From CAVQBJ01 sp963819075 (GTDB lineage: Bacteria > Actinomycetota > Thermoleophilia > Solirubrobacterales > Solirubrobacteraceae): 64,000 nt of DNA. Positions 28,701 to 35,957 of this stretch are shown piece after piece. The position numbers and the translations under genes are program-made. Below the pieces are notes generated by a model, which ran no database searches, was not told the origin of the DNA, and saw nothing but the letters and a program-made list of their open reading frames with translations. The stretch lies in assembly GCA_963819075.1 (NCBI GenBank), contig CAWFUP010000006.1:1-64000 (forward strand), in the 5' to 3' direction. Each line of letters starts with the position of its first letter. Positions within the stretch are counted from its first letter, which is position 1.

Positions 28701-31700
28701 GCGTGCTGCCGCCCTGGCCGGGAGTCTGGCCGGCGGCCGACGGCGCCCAGGTGATCGGGGGCCCCGAGGTCTGCACCCAGCCGTAGGTGAGCGGCGTGCC
28801 GCTGCCGATGGTGTCGGTGGCCGCGAGCTGCACCGAGGTCGGCGAGACGCTGCCGCCGGATTGCTCGCGGCCCGCGCTCAGGCGCTGCTCGTGGCCGGCG
28901 TCGGGCAGGAACGAGGCGATCGTGATCGGAACGGTCGACGGCGAACCGAGGGCGCTGACGCCACCGTTCGTGATGGCGTTACCGGCATCGGTCAGCTCGG
29001 CCGTCGCGCTCGTGTCGTTGACCGCGACGAGGCCTGCGCTCAGCGTCTCGGTGCCCATGTCCGTCGTCGCGAACGAGAGCGGCACCGTCACGGTGACCTC
29101 GGAGTGGGCAGCCAGCGATGGGGCGGCGCACACGACCTCGGATCGCCCGTTCAGCGACTCGCAGCTCACGCCGTGCGCGGCCGACCCGCTGATCGGTACG
29201 GGGGAGGTGTTCGCGCTGCCGGCTGCCGGCAGCGTCTCGTCGGGACTGATGGTGACGCCACGGCCGGTGTCGAAGGCGGCGTTGGCCGGTCCGATCACCC
29301 CCGCCGGCAGGACGAGCGCCACCGCGACGGGCTGCGTCGTGGCCAGCGCGCCGGAGTCGAGCACCGCGAAGGTAGCGTTGAGGTGACCGCCGGGGGCCGT
29401 GGCGCTCGAGCTCGCCGACACCGTCGCGCTGAGCGGGAGAGTCAGGGCCGCGACCGCCGGGACGGTGATGGCGCTCATGCTCACCGAGGAGTGGGTCGTG
29501 CCGTTGTTGGACTGCAGCTGCGCGACCGAGCTGACCGGGACGGCGCCGCCGGCGAAGTCGCTCGTGCCCGTGAGTGTCACGTCGAGGGCCGGGGTCTTCG
29601 CGCCGGCGGTGAGGACGGCCGTGCCCGACCCCAGTGCGTGGTACGTGCATGACAGTGCGCTGCTCTGCTGCGCGCAGGCCCAGCCGGGACCGCTCGGGTG
29701 CGCGGTGACGCCCGCGGGAAGCTGCTCGGTCAGCGTGAGCGGCGCGGAGCCCGATGCGCCGCTGCCGTCGTTGGACACGACGATCGCGTAGCGCGCGGTC
29801 TTCGTCGTCGTGGCGGTCGGCGGTGGCAGCTGCGTGACGGTGATCACCGGATGCGAGGCGCTGACCGTCGGCTGCTGCACGCTCAGGCTGGCGTGCACGA
29901 CGCGCGGACCGAGCGCGTCGCTCGTCGAGGCCGTGGCCGACAGCGCGACCGGGCTGCGCCCGCCCGGGGTGCCGGTGAGCCGCAGGAGCACTGGAGCGGC
30001 CGTCTCGCCACCGGTCAGCACGCCGGCGTGCACGCAGGACGGCCCGGCGGCCGTCGGGGCACACGTCCAGCCGCTGCCCGATGCCGTCCCCGCGCCGACG
30101 TGCGGCGGAAGCGCGAGGGTGATCGTCGCGGGCCCGGTAGTGGCGCCGGGGCCGGCGTTGGCGAGGATGAGCTCGTAGGCCTCGGGCGAGGGCGAGAGCG
30201 TCGAGGGTCCGTTGAGGGTGAGCGTCAGGTTCGCGGGTGCCGCGGCGAGGATCCGCAGCGTCTCGGCGACCGGCTGGGCGAGCGAGCCGCCGCTGGCCGA
30301 GTGCACGCCATAGCTGATCACGGCTGCGCCGGTCGTGCCGGCCGCGGCATGGAAGGCGAGCGCCAGCGCCGACGCGGTCGCGCTCGGCGCGACCGCGGCC
30401 GTGTCGGCGCAGTGGACGACATCGACGCCCCCGGCCGTGATCGTCGAGCAGCTCCAGCCGCTGCCGGCCGCACTCGGGGCGAGGGCGCTCGCGCCCGGGC
30501 CGCTCGGGGTGATGGTGAAGTCCACGGTCGTGCCGGGGGCGAGCGCCGTGGCGTCGTTGTGGAGGGCGAACCGGAGCGTCGTGGTCGCGCCGGCGTCGAT
30601 TGCGCCGGCACCGGTGAGCGTGGCGGAGACCGCCGGCGCCCCGGCCACGGTCGTCGCGTCCGCGGCGACCTTGTCGGCGCTGTCGCCATCGCCGGGGTCG
30701 CTGACGGTGAAGGTGGCCCGTCCACCCGCCGAGTCGTGCGCGACGCCGACCGACAGGTCGAGCGTGATCCCGGTGCCCGCGGCGATCGGAGCTCCGCCGT
30801 AGCTGCAGCGCACCGTCGGCGCGGACGAGCCGGTCGCCGCGCAGGCCCAACCGCTCGAGGCGCTGGCGAGCGTGATCCCTGGCGGCAGGGTCGCGGTAAC
30901 GACGACCGTGCCACTCGTCGCGGCGGTGCCGCGGTTGGACAGCTGTACGTGGTAGACGCCGGTCGCGCCGGCGCTGTAGGGGTCGATGTGACTGGCGCCG
31001 ATAGCGAGGTCGGGCGATCCGACCGGCGCGCTCGAGGAGCTCGCCGTCGTGGTGGTCGTGGTCGTCGTCGCGGCCTGCACGACGGCCGTCGCCGCCGAGG
31101 TGGCGGTTGCGGGCGTGCCCGCGCCGTGGGCGGTCACCAGGACGCGCAGGGTGTGCCCGACGTCGGCCGCTGTCGGCGTGTAGGTGCTCGCCGTCGCCCC
31201 CGAGATGTCGGTGCAGTTGGCGCCGCTGCCGTCGCAGTCCTCCCACTGATCGGTGAACGACGACGGGCTGCCGCTCCAGGAGCCGGTGCTCGCGGACAGC
31301 TGCTGTCCCGGCACGGGCGTGCCGGTGATCTGGGGCGCGCCGGTGCTCTGGATGCCGTACCCCGCCGCCGCGTAGTGCGCGGCGATGCGGGCGCCCGAGA
31401 GTGCCGACGGATACAGGGCGATCTCCTCGGCCGCGCCCTGGAAGGGCTGGTTGACCGCGTTGTCGACCCAATTGCCGACGAACGGGGCGCTCCCCTGCAG
31501 GAGGAAGCTGTGCGTGGTGGTGTTCGGCGTCTGGGCGCCGAGGTTGACGCCGTCGACGTAGCCGGTCACCTGATGGGCCGAGGCCGAATAGGTGACCGCA
31601 ACGTAGTGCCAGTGCTGATCGAAGAGGTTGACGCCGACGGTCGTCGTGTCCCAGCAGTTCGAGGAGCTGTACTCGTCGAGCCCGAGGTCCGAGCCGTTGC

Positions 31701-32208
31701 CGCCGCAGACCGTCGGCCACAGCGCGAGGCCGGCGATGTTCCCGTTGCCGGCCGCGCCGATGGCGACGAGGATCTGGTTCTGGACGGTGGCATTGCTCTT
31801 GAACCAGCCCTCGAGCGTGAAGTCGTGGTCGCCGGCCACGCCGGAGCCCAGGCCGCCGGTGCCGATCAGCGCGCTGGTGCTGCCATCGGCTGACACCGCC
31901 GTGGCGGCGGGGTCGCTCGGCAGCGCCCCGGCGACCCCGTAGGTCAGCCCGGACGCGCTGTAGGTTCCGTTGCTCGGGCTGGCCGAGGAGTCGCACAGCG
32001 TCGGCCCGGCGGACTCTCCGAGACGGTAGTAGGCGAACGGGGAGTCGGCCAGCACCGCCGTGGCGTACGCATCGGACGCTGGGGGACAGGAGACGGCGGG
32101 AGTGGCGGTCTGGGCACCGGCCGATCCGGGGCCGGCGAGGGCGATCGAGCCGCCGACCGCGCAGACGGCGCCAGCGAGCCCGATGGCCACGGCCCGACGG
32201 AACGCCAC
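22783..32208 (-). CDS. Giant (3141-residue) secreted multidomain protein
   Basis: The product has a Sec signal peptide (residues 1-33) and a LamG/concanavalin-type domain at about 45-285 (FAYYRLGES, FTLEGWFKS, WHYVAVTYS, GYVDGVNLG). An Ig-like repeat follows at about 290-378, with the GSWSGSPSSFTDQWEDC pattern common in actinobacterial surface proteins, then a Thr/Ser linker at 380-393. A long set of DUF11-type beta domains and PKD/Ig-like segments comes next. The last 1300 residues are short Gly/Ser/Thr-rich beta repeats (GxxSVSVSDGSASASVTI-like). No LPxTG or C-terminal membrane anchor is seen, so attachment is unclear. It is transcribed ahead of the Ig-repeat gene. Opposite-strand open frames are GC-bias artefacts. 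Confidence 0.82.
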   Translation of the reverse strand: MAFRRAVAIGLAGAVCAVGGSIALAGPGSAGAQTATPAVSCPPASDAYATAVLADSPFAYYRLGESAGPTLCDSSASPSNGTYSASGLTYGVAGALPSDPAATAVSADGSTSALIGTGGLGSGVAGDHDFTLEGWFKSNATVQNQILVAIGAAGNGNIAGLALWPTVCGGNGSDLGLDEYSSSNCWDTTTVGVNLFDQHWHYVAVTYSASAHQVTGYVDGVNLGAQTPNTTTHSFLLQGSAPFVGNWVDNAVNQPFQGAAEEIALYPSALSGARIAAHYAAAGYGIQSTGAPQITGTPVPGQQLSASTGSWSGSPSSFTDQWEDCDGSGANCTDISGATASTYTPTAADVGHTLRVLVTAHGAGTPATATSAATAVVQAATTTTTTTTASSSSAPVGSPDLAIGASHIDPYSAGATGVYHVQLSNRGTAATSGTVVVTATLPPGITLASASSGWACAATGSSAPTVRCSYGGAPIAAGTGITLDLSVGVAHDSAGGRATFTVSDPGDGDSADKVAADATTVAGAPAVSATLTGAGAIDAGATTTLRFALHNDATALAPGTTVDFTITPSGPGASALAPSAAGSGWSCSTITAGGVDVVHCADTAAVAPSATASALALAFHAAAGTTGAAVISYGVHSASGGSLAQPVAETLRILAAAPANLTLTLNGPSTLSPSPEAYELILANAGPGATTGPATITLALPPHVGAGTASGSGWTCAPTAAGPSCVHAGVLTGGETAAPVLLRLTGTPGGRSPVALSATASTSDALGPRVVHASLSVQQPTVSASHPVITVTQLPPPTATTTKTARYAIVVSNDGSGASGSAPLTLTEQLPAGVTAHPSGPGWACAQQSSALSCTYHALGSGTAVLTAGAKTPALDVTLTGTSDFAGGAVPVSSVAQLQSNNGTTHSSVSMSAITVPAVAALTLPLSATVSASSSATAPGGHLNATFAVLDSGALATTQPVAVALVLPAGVIGPANAAFDTGRGVTISPDETLPAAGSANTSPVPISGSAAHGVSCESLNGRSEVVCAAPSLAAHSEVTVTVPLSFATTDMGTETLSAGLVAVNDTSATAELTDAGNAITNGGVSALGSPSTVPITIASFLPDAGHEQRLSAGREQSGGSVSPTSVQLAATDTIGSGTPLTYGWVQTSGPPITWAPSAAGQTPGQGGSTLPAYPSSFSFKTVTPAVYGKGGTLLTPAKVVNGTPTVYGPRPSFNYAGAASLTMPTVFGFEVYVTDGNTVRTASTSVTLDPLPSPPPLPPKLCLWDYTRSQTLGAATCLTASSAAPAPGDTIIAGPSSPYLYEQDSAGHALTYSWQVTEPVTVTRVYSATASPHGPPHVTTSLQSTPLALAPVSAKGVPACANATVDCFHWPSGVAVLGLQATITNGQVDAQGNPEQAVASVTEGMTPAPLAVSVATAPSAPVVAGATATLTASITGSNGQGFLNPGRTRGTYVPVTYAWTQTGGPPVSGLPTSGVSPTLSFTAPAPTTCAAPTGSGGPCGQTVTFGVTATQGSGGDASTGTGTVTVALLPAAPLAVSVASPSGAALSVAAGGQLALQASGSGGSGAGYEFSWSVASGGGSVAAASTPAGGADATYTAPSATSATTASLTVTVRPAGAPGSGGPSASETVPILVGAPSFPSTGSSSGTGGSSGASAGCPSGGPLASILGQLSSASAVLTLGPVTLDIPKPSGAVPSCAGWSASTPSLAFSAATITIGPFTMTGVAGSVSTTGITLTSATISAPSSWDLGTGAISQAITIPFAGAPTGAITWTGALPGLAASGVATQASTTVTLASDSAALTAKANVAGGTVTLTANGIGLTGTPSFTITASFSGLSVLGGTASGNGSVSVSDGSASASVTITASHLTPVSGITISMATLSWNGSGLMLSADASLANGAVALSLNGSYDDSSDWSATATLAPGPTPSRPSWLPSGVSLAGASVSGAVSDAGGDITFDVKLGISNPWSFTGGGATLQVANLTAEFSNATPPSGCAPLSIASGSMWLNLGGTASVTLGSDAPLNVTANACLDPGNAAFVLTTSGLDGFTPVSGVTFNGLSLTIASLSSGVSVTASGEMTVDGVTAAGAIALQSDGSIIAIGAVPNLSQLGLPLGNSAGAVLFTTDTIPDLGGGSSDSADQQSLLATLFSDVGLTQSDFSDVTVDGGNVAVLGDFKLPAKLTCLLDASLYSNPCPADGTPPTSGNAAPSSIVVSAQLGGVPTITGTLSAGPNGLTLFHVGQFSVALNDIQVQIALDGSFSLNAGATLTLPPPVPPGGTPPAHSTSCASPGSTPHGANDDCSQLAFSVGVSLDLTGPTVTVAGTVTGCDSPTSTSLLCNAFGVNGLDIGDLAFQLGLDFSSPPIITPTLGFAARVNAVPCSWANAIGEHELGCGAPPSGQSLPQGCSIGEPCAGAPGSTPMAIAVNLADTAPIFAFQIGTPGATTPAFTLGSVLKVYDAGLVVAPAGGTIGVGPSAVTYQPGFSLSFDGKVLGVPVSVMADVDPLGGSVKANASVGTIAVGPVTLQNATFNLDVGVTSGIDFGFSGGLSIAGGPTLAATASVMANASSPPSFSLMASGGNVDLGGGVLTLDNFNLSAVGSLSNGSSSTDDASSAPGFSLMGSATASLLNHSFAIAGGVTLTAGGITSASFYANPGNNALSFGGPANLSLTGPGCGSSAPQNVQGPGPCVMATYSSGAATPLSLGIDAAASFNGVGVSFQGSVDSTGIDITNATATIADPLDPNADRGHEPPQQTVGNASGELSGRLWLDAAALGASASSGAGDLSSQTAVDPATGQPVAVHSGDFEVSGMGSVTLAGFAVQGNFSFGALGDSAGGAPNVFAMGSLNVALPGGSVALSGGFSSDGRGDYNYDISSQGNLVGLGGYTIADATVDLSSNSGLTVNGSFSLPGATAALKGNLSDQNGSVLYSVSGQGSLEVPSGPQLAGYITIANEDQNGNPLGYTSGTVNVNASYGSSISFNASATVNSDGSVCQLQGTVTILSFSGTATYCDEGGSTTIGVSISDYGFSIGGNVSGTDFHLTGTADSGDSWSWAVSPSLSTLYFGGSGSASFDFKWILDSQSGPSFSVDGHATLTGYVPGFPTNPSQIGPFTVGLSGSPGDVCATISPLEVCGNSNGANAVAPNPPFSS

Positions 32209-32236
32209 ACGACCCCCTTGTCTATCGGTGGCTTTC

Positions 32237-32250
32237 CGGTCGGCCGACCG
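32237..32250. promoter_or_regulatory. 14-bp perfect palindrome upstream of the giant gene
   Basis: cggtcggccgaccg is a perfect palindrome 29 bases before the start codon of the giant gene, in the 267-bp divergent spacer (32209-32475) shared with the next gene. It may be an operator. AT-rich flanks (32251-32290) suggest that promoters lie here; no textbook -35/-10 pair is clear. Confidence 0.4.
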
Positions 32251-32475
32251 ATTCCTTTATCAACAGCCCCCTTCGTAGAACCTACATGACGTATAGGCGT
32301 CTGTCATTGCGGCTGGACGCTCGGGCCGCAGCGGCGGCCGGCCGGCGCAGTAACGAAATGGTGTCATCTCCGCCGCGCCAGGCGGCTACGGTCAGCTTGC
32401 CCGGCACCCCCGGAAGGACGAGACCAGGCCGCGTCCGGGCCGTCGGTTACCGATCCACTTCCGAGGAGGTCTTTC

Positions 32476-33642
32476 GTGGGAACGTCAGTCGCGCGTCCGG
32501 TCAGGACCCTGCGCACCGCCGTGATCGTCGCCGCCGTCGTGTTGCTCGCCGCCGGAGCGCGCGCGCTCGATGCCCGGGCCAGCGAGCCCGGACCGGCGGT
32601 CGCGGCGTCCCCGGCCTTCATCGACCTGACCCTGTTCAACGGCGCCCAGCTGCAGCACGCGATCCCGGGCGGCAGCGAGCATCTCAGCCAGCCCGATGAC
32701 ATCGCCGCCCTGCACGGTCACCTCTTCGTCGCCTTCCAGAATGGGGTCGGGCCTCAGGGACAGGCGAGCTCAACGGGCAACCTCGACAGCACGGTGGTCG
32801 AGCTCGATCGCCTCGGCCGCGTCGTCGACGAGTGGGACATCACCGGCAAGTGCGACGGCCTCGCGGCCGATCCGGCGACCGGTGAGGTCATCGCAACGGT
32901 CAACGAGGACGCGAACTCGAGCCTGTACACGATCGATCCGGGGAGTGGCGCGGTCGTGCACTACACCTACAACCAGGCGCTGCCCTCCGCCGGCGGCACC
33001 GATGCGATCACGATCCACGACGGCGTCGTGCTCATCAGCGCATCGGCTCCCGGCACGACGGGCGCCGCGGCGCCGCAGCCCTACTACCCGGCCGTCTACC
33101 GCGTCGATCTCGACGCCGCGACGAAGGTCGCGAGCGTCACCCCGGTGTTCTTCGACGAGGCCACCGCGACGAACGCCAACCTCGGCTCGACCGGAACGAC
33201 GCAGCTGATGCTCACCGATCCCGACTCCAACGAGAACGTCCCCTTCTCCGCGCCGCGCTTCGGCGGGGACTTCATGCTCACCAGCCAGGGCGACCAGCAG
33301 CAGATCTTCGTCAGCGACCCCGGTGGCCCGCGCCAGACGCTCTCGGTGCTGAACCTGTCGACGGCGGTGGACGACACCGCCTGGCCGAGCGGCCCGTGGG
33401 GCGCGCTCTACGTGACCGACCATGGCAACAACGCCGTCGACGTCGTGCTCGGGTTCTTCCGCCCGCGCTCGGTGCTCGTCGCGGCGACGCCGTGCGACGC
33501 GAGCAACGCGCCGAGCACGTGCCCGGGTCCGGGGTTCCCGGCGAACTACCTCGGCGAGCTCAATCCGTGGACCGGTGCGGTCACCGCGGTCAAGCTGTAC
33601 GGCGCGCCCCTGACGCCTCAGGGAATGGTGTTCCTCCCCTGA
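32476..33642 (+). CDS. Secreted beta-propeller-like protein
   Basis: The 388-residue protein begins with a signal peptide (TAVIVAAVVLLAAGARAL) after a good GAGGAGG site and GTG 32476. The mature part has propeller-like strands: DDIAALHGHLFVAFQNG, STVVELDRLGRVVDEWDI, GLAADPATGEVIATVN, DAITIHDGVVLISASA, GALYVTDHGNNAVDVV. No catalytic motif is visible. It is probably an extracellular or surface-attached NHL/SMP-30-like protein of unknown ligand, divergent from the giant surface-protein gene. Its last 53 bases overlap the convergent membrane-protein gene. Confidence 0.7.
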   Translation: MGTSVARPVRTLRTAVIVAAVVLLAAGARALDARASEPGPAVAASPAFIDLTLFNGAQLQHAIPGGSEHLSQPDDIAALHGHLFVAFQNGVGPQGQASSTGNLDSTVVELDRLGRVVDEWDITGKCDGLAADPATGEVIATVNEDANSSLYTIDPGSGAVVHYTYNQALPSAGGTDAITIHDGVVLISASAPGTTGAAAPQPYYPAVYRVDLDAATKVASVTPVFFDEATATNANLGSTGTTQLMLTDPDSNENVPFSAPRFGGDFMLTSQGDQQQIFVSDPGGPRQTLSVLNLSTAVDDTAWPSGPWGALYVTDHGNNAVDVVLGFFRPRSVLVAATPCDASNAPSTCPGPGFPANYLGELNPWTGAVTAVKLYGAPLTPQGMVFLP

Positions 33643-34351
33643 AGCGCTCCTCAGGCCGCCCGCCGGCGCGGAGCCGGCGGGCGGTGGCCAGGTGCAGCAG
33701 CACCGAGACCGGCACCGCGAACACCGGGATGAGCACGAGCGGCAGCCGGCTGATGAGGTAGTTCGGATCGCCCACCGCGATGGCTCCAAACGGCGACGGG
33801 GACGTCAGGGCACCGAGCGACACCGCGACCGCGAGGTCGAGCAGGCCGAGGGCGTTCCAGGTCAGGCACGCGCGCCGGGAGCGCCGGCCTGCGGCCACCC
33901 CCGCCGCCACGAACGGGGCGGCCAGGCCGACGGCGATGTCGCCGAGGCCGGCCGGCAGCGCGAAGTCCCCCGGTATCAGACCCTGCAGCCAAGCGAGGAT
34001 GAAGACCACACCGGCGACCCGATAGGCCTGGACGCCGATGATCGTCGGGGTCGGCACAGCGGCGACGAGGCGGCCGACGCGACCGCCGCGGCCGAGCAGC
34101 CACGCGCCCGCCGCGATCGGCGCGGCCACGCCGGCGACGATCCCCGGCACAAGGCGATCCGGGGTGGCCGCGAACGCGGCGGCGGCCCCGAGCGCCACGT
34201 CGACGGCGAGCCAGCCCGCGAGTGCGGCGATCAGGCGCGCTCGCGCCGTGCCCGGGCCCACCCGCCAGACCGCCGCCGCGACCGAGCCGCCAACGATGCC
34301 GACCGCGATCCCGGTGGCGACCCACAGATCGGCCGGAGCCGACTCCGTCAT
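33590..34351 (-). CDS. Multi-pass membrane protein of unknown function
   Basis: About six to seven membrane segments can be seen in 253 residues, among them LWVATGIAVGIVGGSVAAAV, GVVFILAWLQGLIPGDFALP and LPLVLIPVFAVPVSVLLHLA. A GLGDIAVGLAAPFVAAG segment lies between spans. I do not recognise a named family. ATG 34351 overlaps the SDR stop by ATGA, so it is the second gene of an SDR operon, and its 3' end overlaps the convergent propeller gene. A role next to the dehydrogenase or in transport cannot be told from sequence. Confidence 0.6.
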   Translation of the reverse strand: MTESAPADLWVATGIAVGIVGGSVAAAVWRVGPGTARARLIAALAGWLAVDVALGAAAAFAATPDRLVPGIVAGVAAPIAAGAWLLGRGGRVGRLVAAVPTPTIIGVQAYRVAGVVFILAWLQGLIPGDFALPAGLGDIAVGLAAPFVAAGVAAGRRSRRACLTWNALGLLDLAVAVSLGALTSPSPFGAIAVGDPNYLISRLPLVLIPVFAVPVSVLLHLATARRLRAGGRPEERFRGGTPFPEASGARRTA

Positions 34352-35184
34352 CGCACGGCCATGCGCTTAGCGCGGTCGGCGGCCCGGTCGGGCAGCCTGC
34401 GCATGACGCCGACGAGGATCCTGCTGCTCGCGGGCAGCAGGTAGCGAGCCCGTGGATTGCCGGCCTCGGCCGCGTCGACGACCTGACGCGCGACGCGCTC
34501 GGGGGCGATCCCGTTCGCCTCGACCTGGCTCGTCACGAACTCGCGGGTCTTCGCGATGAGCTCCTCGTAGCCGTCGGGGGCGACGGCGAAGTCCGCGGCC
34601 TGGCGCTCGGACGCCGAGCCGATGTCGGTCTTGACGAATCCCGGCTCGATGAGCACGACCGCGACGCCGAACGGCGCGAGCTCCATGCGCAGGGCGTCGG
34701 AGAGCGCCTCGAGCGCGAACTTCGTCGCCGCGTAGACGCCCATGCCGGGGAACACGACGCGACCGACGACCGAGCTGACGTTGATTATCCTCCCGTCGGC
34801 ACGCTCACGCATCTTCGGCAGGAACGCGCGCGTCACGTCGAGCAGGCCGAAGACGTTCGTCTCGAACTGATGGCGCACGGCGTCGCCGGGGAGCGCTTCC
34901 ACGGGACCGCCGAGCGCGTAGCCGGCGCTGTTGACGACCACATCGACCCCATGTCCGGCGGTCAGCTCGTCGATGCGCTCGACGGCGGCCGCGATCGAGG
35001 CGGCGTCCGTGACGTCCATGGGGACGGCCGAGATGCGGGGGCTGGCCCGGGCCAGCTCGCGCAACTCGTCCTCACGCCGCGCGGCGGCGAACACCGTATG
35101 CGCCCGCGCGGCAAAGGCCACGGCCGTTGCCTTCCCGATTCCCGAGCTCGCTCCGGTCACCAGCACGCTGCGTTGCCCGTCCAT
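34348..35184 (-). CDS. Short-chain dehydrogenase/reductase
   Basis: A classical SDR of 278 residues: VLVTGASSGIGKATAVAFA (nucleotide-binding TGxxxGIG), VVVNSAGYALGGPVE (NAG-type), IINVSSVVGRVVFPGMGVY with the catalytic Ser and YAATKFALEALSDAL with the Tyr-x3-Lys. VLIEPGFVKTDIG follows the active site. ATG 35184 has an AAGGAGG site seven bases upstream. The gene is divergent from an HxlR regulator and shares an AT-rich operator region with it, which suggests regulation by that protein. The downstream membrane gene is coupled by ATGA. Confidence 0.9.
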   Translation of the reverse strand: MDGQRSVLVTGASSGIGKATAVAFAARAHTVFAAARREDELRELARASPRISAVPMDVTDAASIAAAVERIDELTAGHGVDVVVNSAGYALGGPVEALPGDAVRHQFETNVFGLLDVTRAFLPKMRERADGRIINVSSVVGRVVFPGMGVYAATKFALEALSDALRMELAPFGVAVVLIEPGFVKTDIGSASERQAADFAVAPDGYEELIAKTREFVTSQVEANGIAPERVARQVVDAAEAGNPRARYLLPASSRILVGVMRRLPDRAADRAKRMAVR

Positions 35185-35203
35185 CGCCACGCCCTCCTTT
35201 ATT

Positions 35204-35245
35204 GCAATATAAAACGGGTGGTGGACTATATACGATGTATATTGC
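35204..35245. promoter_or_regulatory. Nested palindromes in the SDR/HxlR divergent promoter
   Basis: An outer inverted repeat gcaatata (35204-35211) and tatattgc (35238-35245) brackets an inner perfect one, atatac-gat-gtatat (35228-35242). This AT-rich patch stands out in the GC-rich surroundings. It lies between the SDR start (35184) and the HxlR start (35275), where an autoregulating HxlR protein would bind. Confidence 0.65.
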
Positions 35246-35274
35246 TCGGGGGAGACGAATGGTATTCTTGATCG

Positions 35275-35946
35275 GTGCCCGCACGAACGTACGGAGAGAT
35301 GTGCCCGGTGGCGCGCGCCCTCGATGTCCTCGGCGAGCGGTGGATGCTGTTGATCGTGCGCGAGCTGCTGCTCGGGCCGAAGCGGTTCAAGGACCTCATG
35401 GCCGTCCTCCCGGCGATGGGCACCAACCGCCTCGGCGACCGCCTGAAGAAGCTGCAGGCCGCCGGTGTGGTCACCCGACGCACGCTCCCGCCGCCGGCCG
35501 GCGTGCACGTCTACGAGCTGACCGAGTCGGGGCAGCAGCTGCGCCCGGCGATCTACTGCCTCGGGGCGTGGGGGTGGCAGCTGCCGCTCCCCGAGGACAC
35601 CGATCGCGAGTCGGCCCGCGCCGAGCTGATCGCGCTCGGGCTCACGGGGACGAGCCCGCCGGCGCTCACCGCCGGGCTCGACGAGCGCTACGAGTTCCAC
35701 GTCGGTGGCGAGTGCTTTCACGTCAGCGTTGCCGACGGCGCCGCGGTCACGCGCTCAGGGCCGGCGGCGGGCGGCGCCGATCTCGTCGTCGAGTGCGACC
35801 TGCGCACGTTCGTCGGGCTCGTCGGCGGTGAGCTGAGCACCGCCGAGGCGGACGCGATCGTCGCCGGCGCCCCGGCGCTGTTCGCACGGGCGTTTCGCTT
35901 GCTCAGCTTCGAGCACCCGAGGGCGTATCGCCTCGTGCCGGCCTGA
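35275..35946 (+). CDS. HxlR-family regulator with SCP2-like C-terminus
   Basis: The N-terminal 110 residues are an HxlR winged helix (MCPVARALDVLGERWMLLIV, LLLGPKRFKDLMAVLP, NRLGDRLKKLQAAGVVTRR). The C-terminal 100 residues resemble an SCP2/sterol-carrier or ligand-binding fold (VADGAAVTRSGPAAGGADL, FVGLVGGELSTAEADAIVAG). This two-domain type is common in actinobacteria. It begins at GTG 35275, with nested palindromes upstream. It probably controls the divergent SDR gene and itself. Confidence 0.88.
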   Translation: MPARTYGEMCPVARALDVLGERWMLLIVRELLLGPKRFKDLMAVLPAMGTNRLGDRLKKLQAAGVVTRRTLPPPAGVHVYELTESGQQLRPAIYCLGAWGWQLPLPEDTDRESARAELIALGLTGTSPPALTAGLDERYEFHVGGECFHVSVADGAAVTRSGPAAGGADLVVECDLRTFVGLVGGELSTAEADAIVAGAPALFARAFRLLSFEHPRAYRLVPA

Positions 35947-35957
35947 GACGACGGCGA

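Noticed and set aside
25378..29652. 1424-codon plus-strand open frame
   Set aside because: It lies opposite the giant secreted gene and reads as Arg/Gly/Ala-rich protein without motifs; it is caused by GC-biased codon positions of the real gene.
35275..35946. HxlR/SCP2 protein as a lipid-transfer enzyme
   Set aside because: The N-terminal winged helix and divergent position favour a regulator; the SCP2-like part is more likely a ligand sensor.
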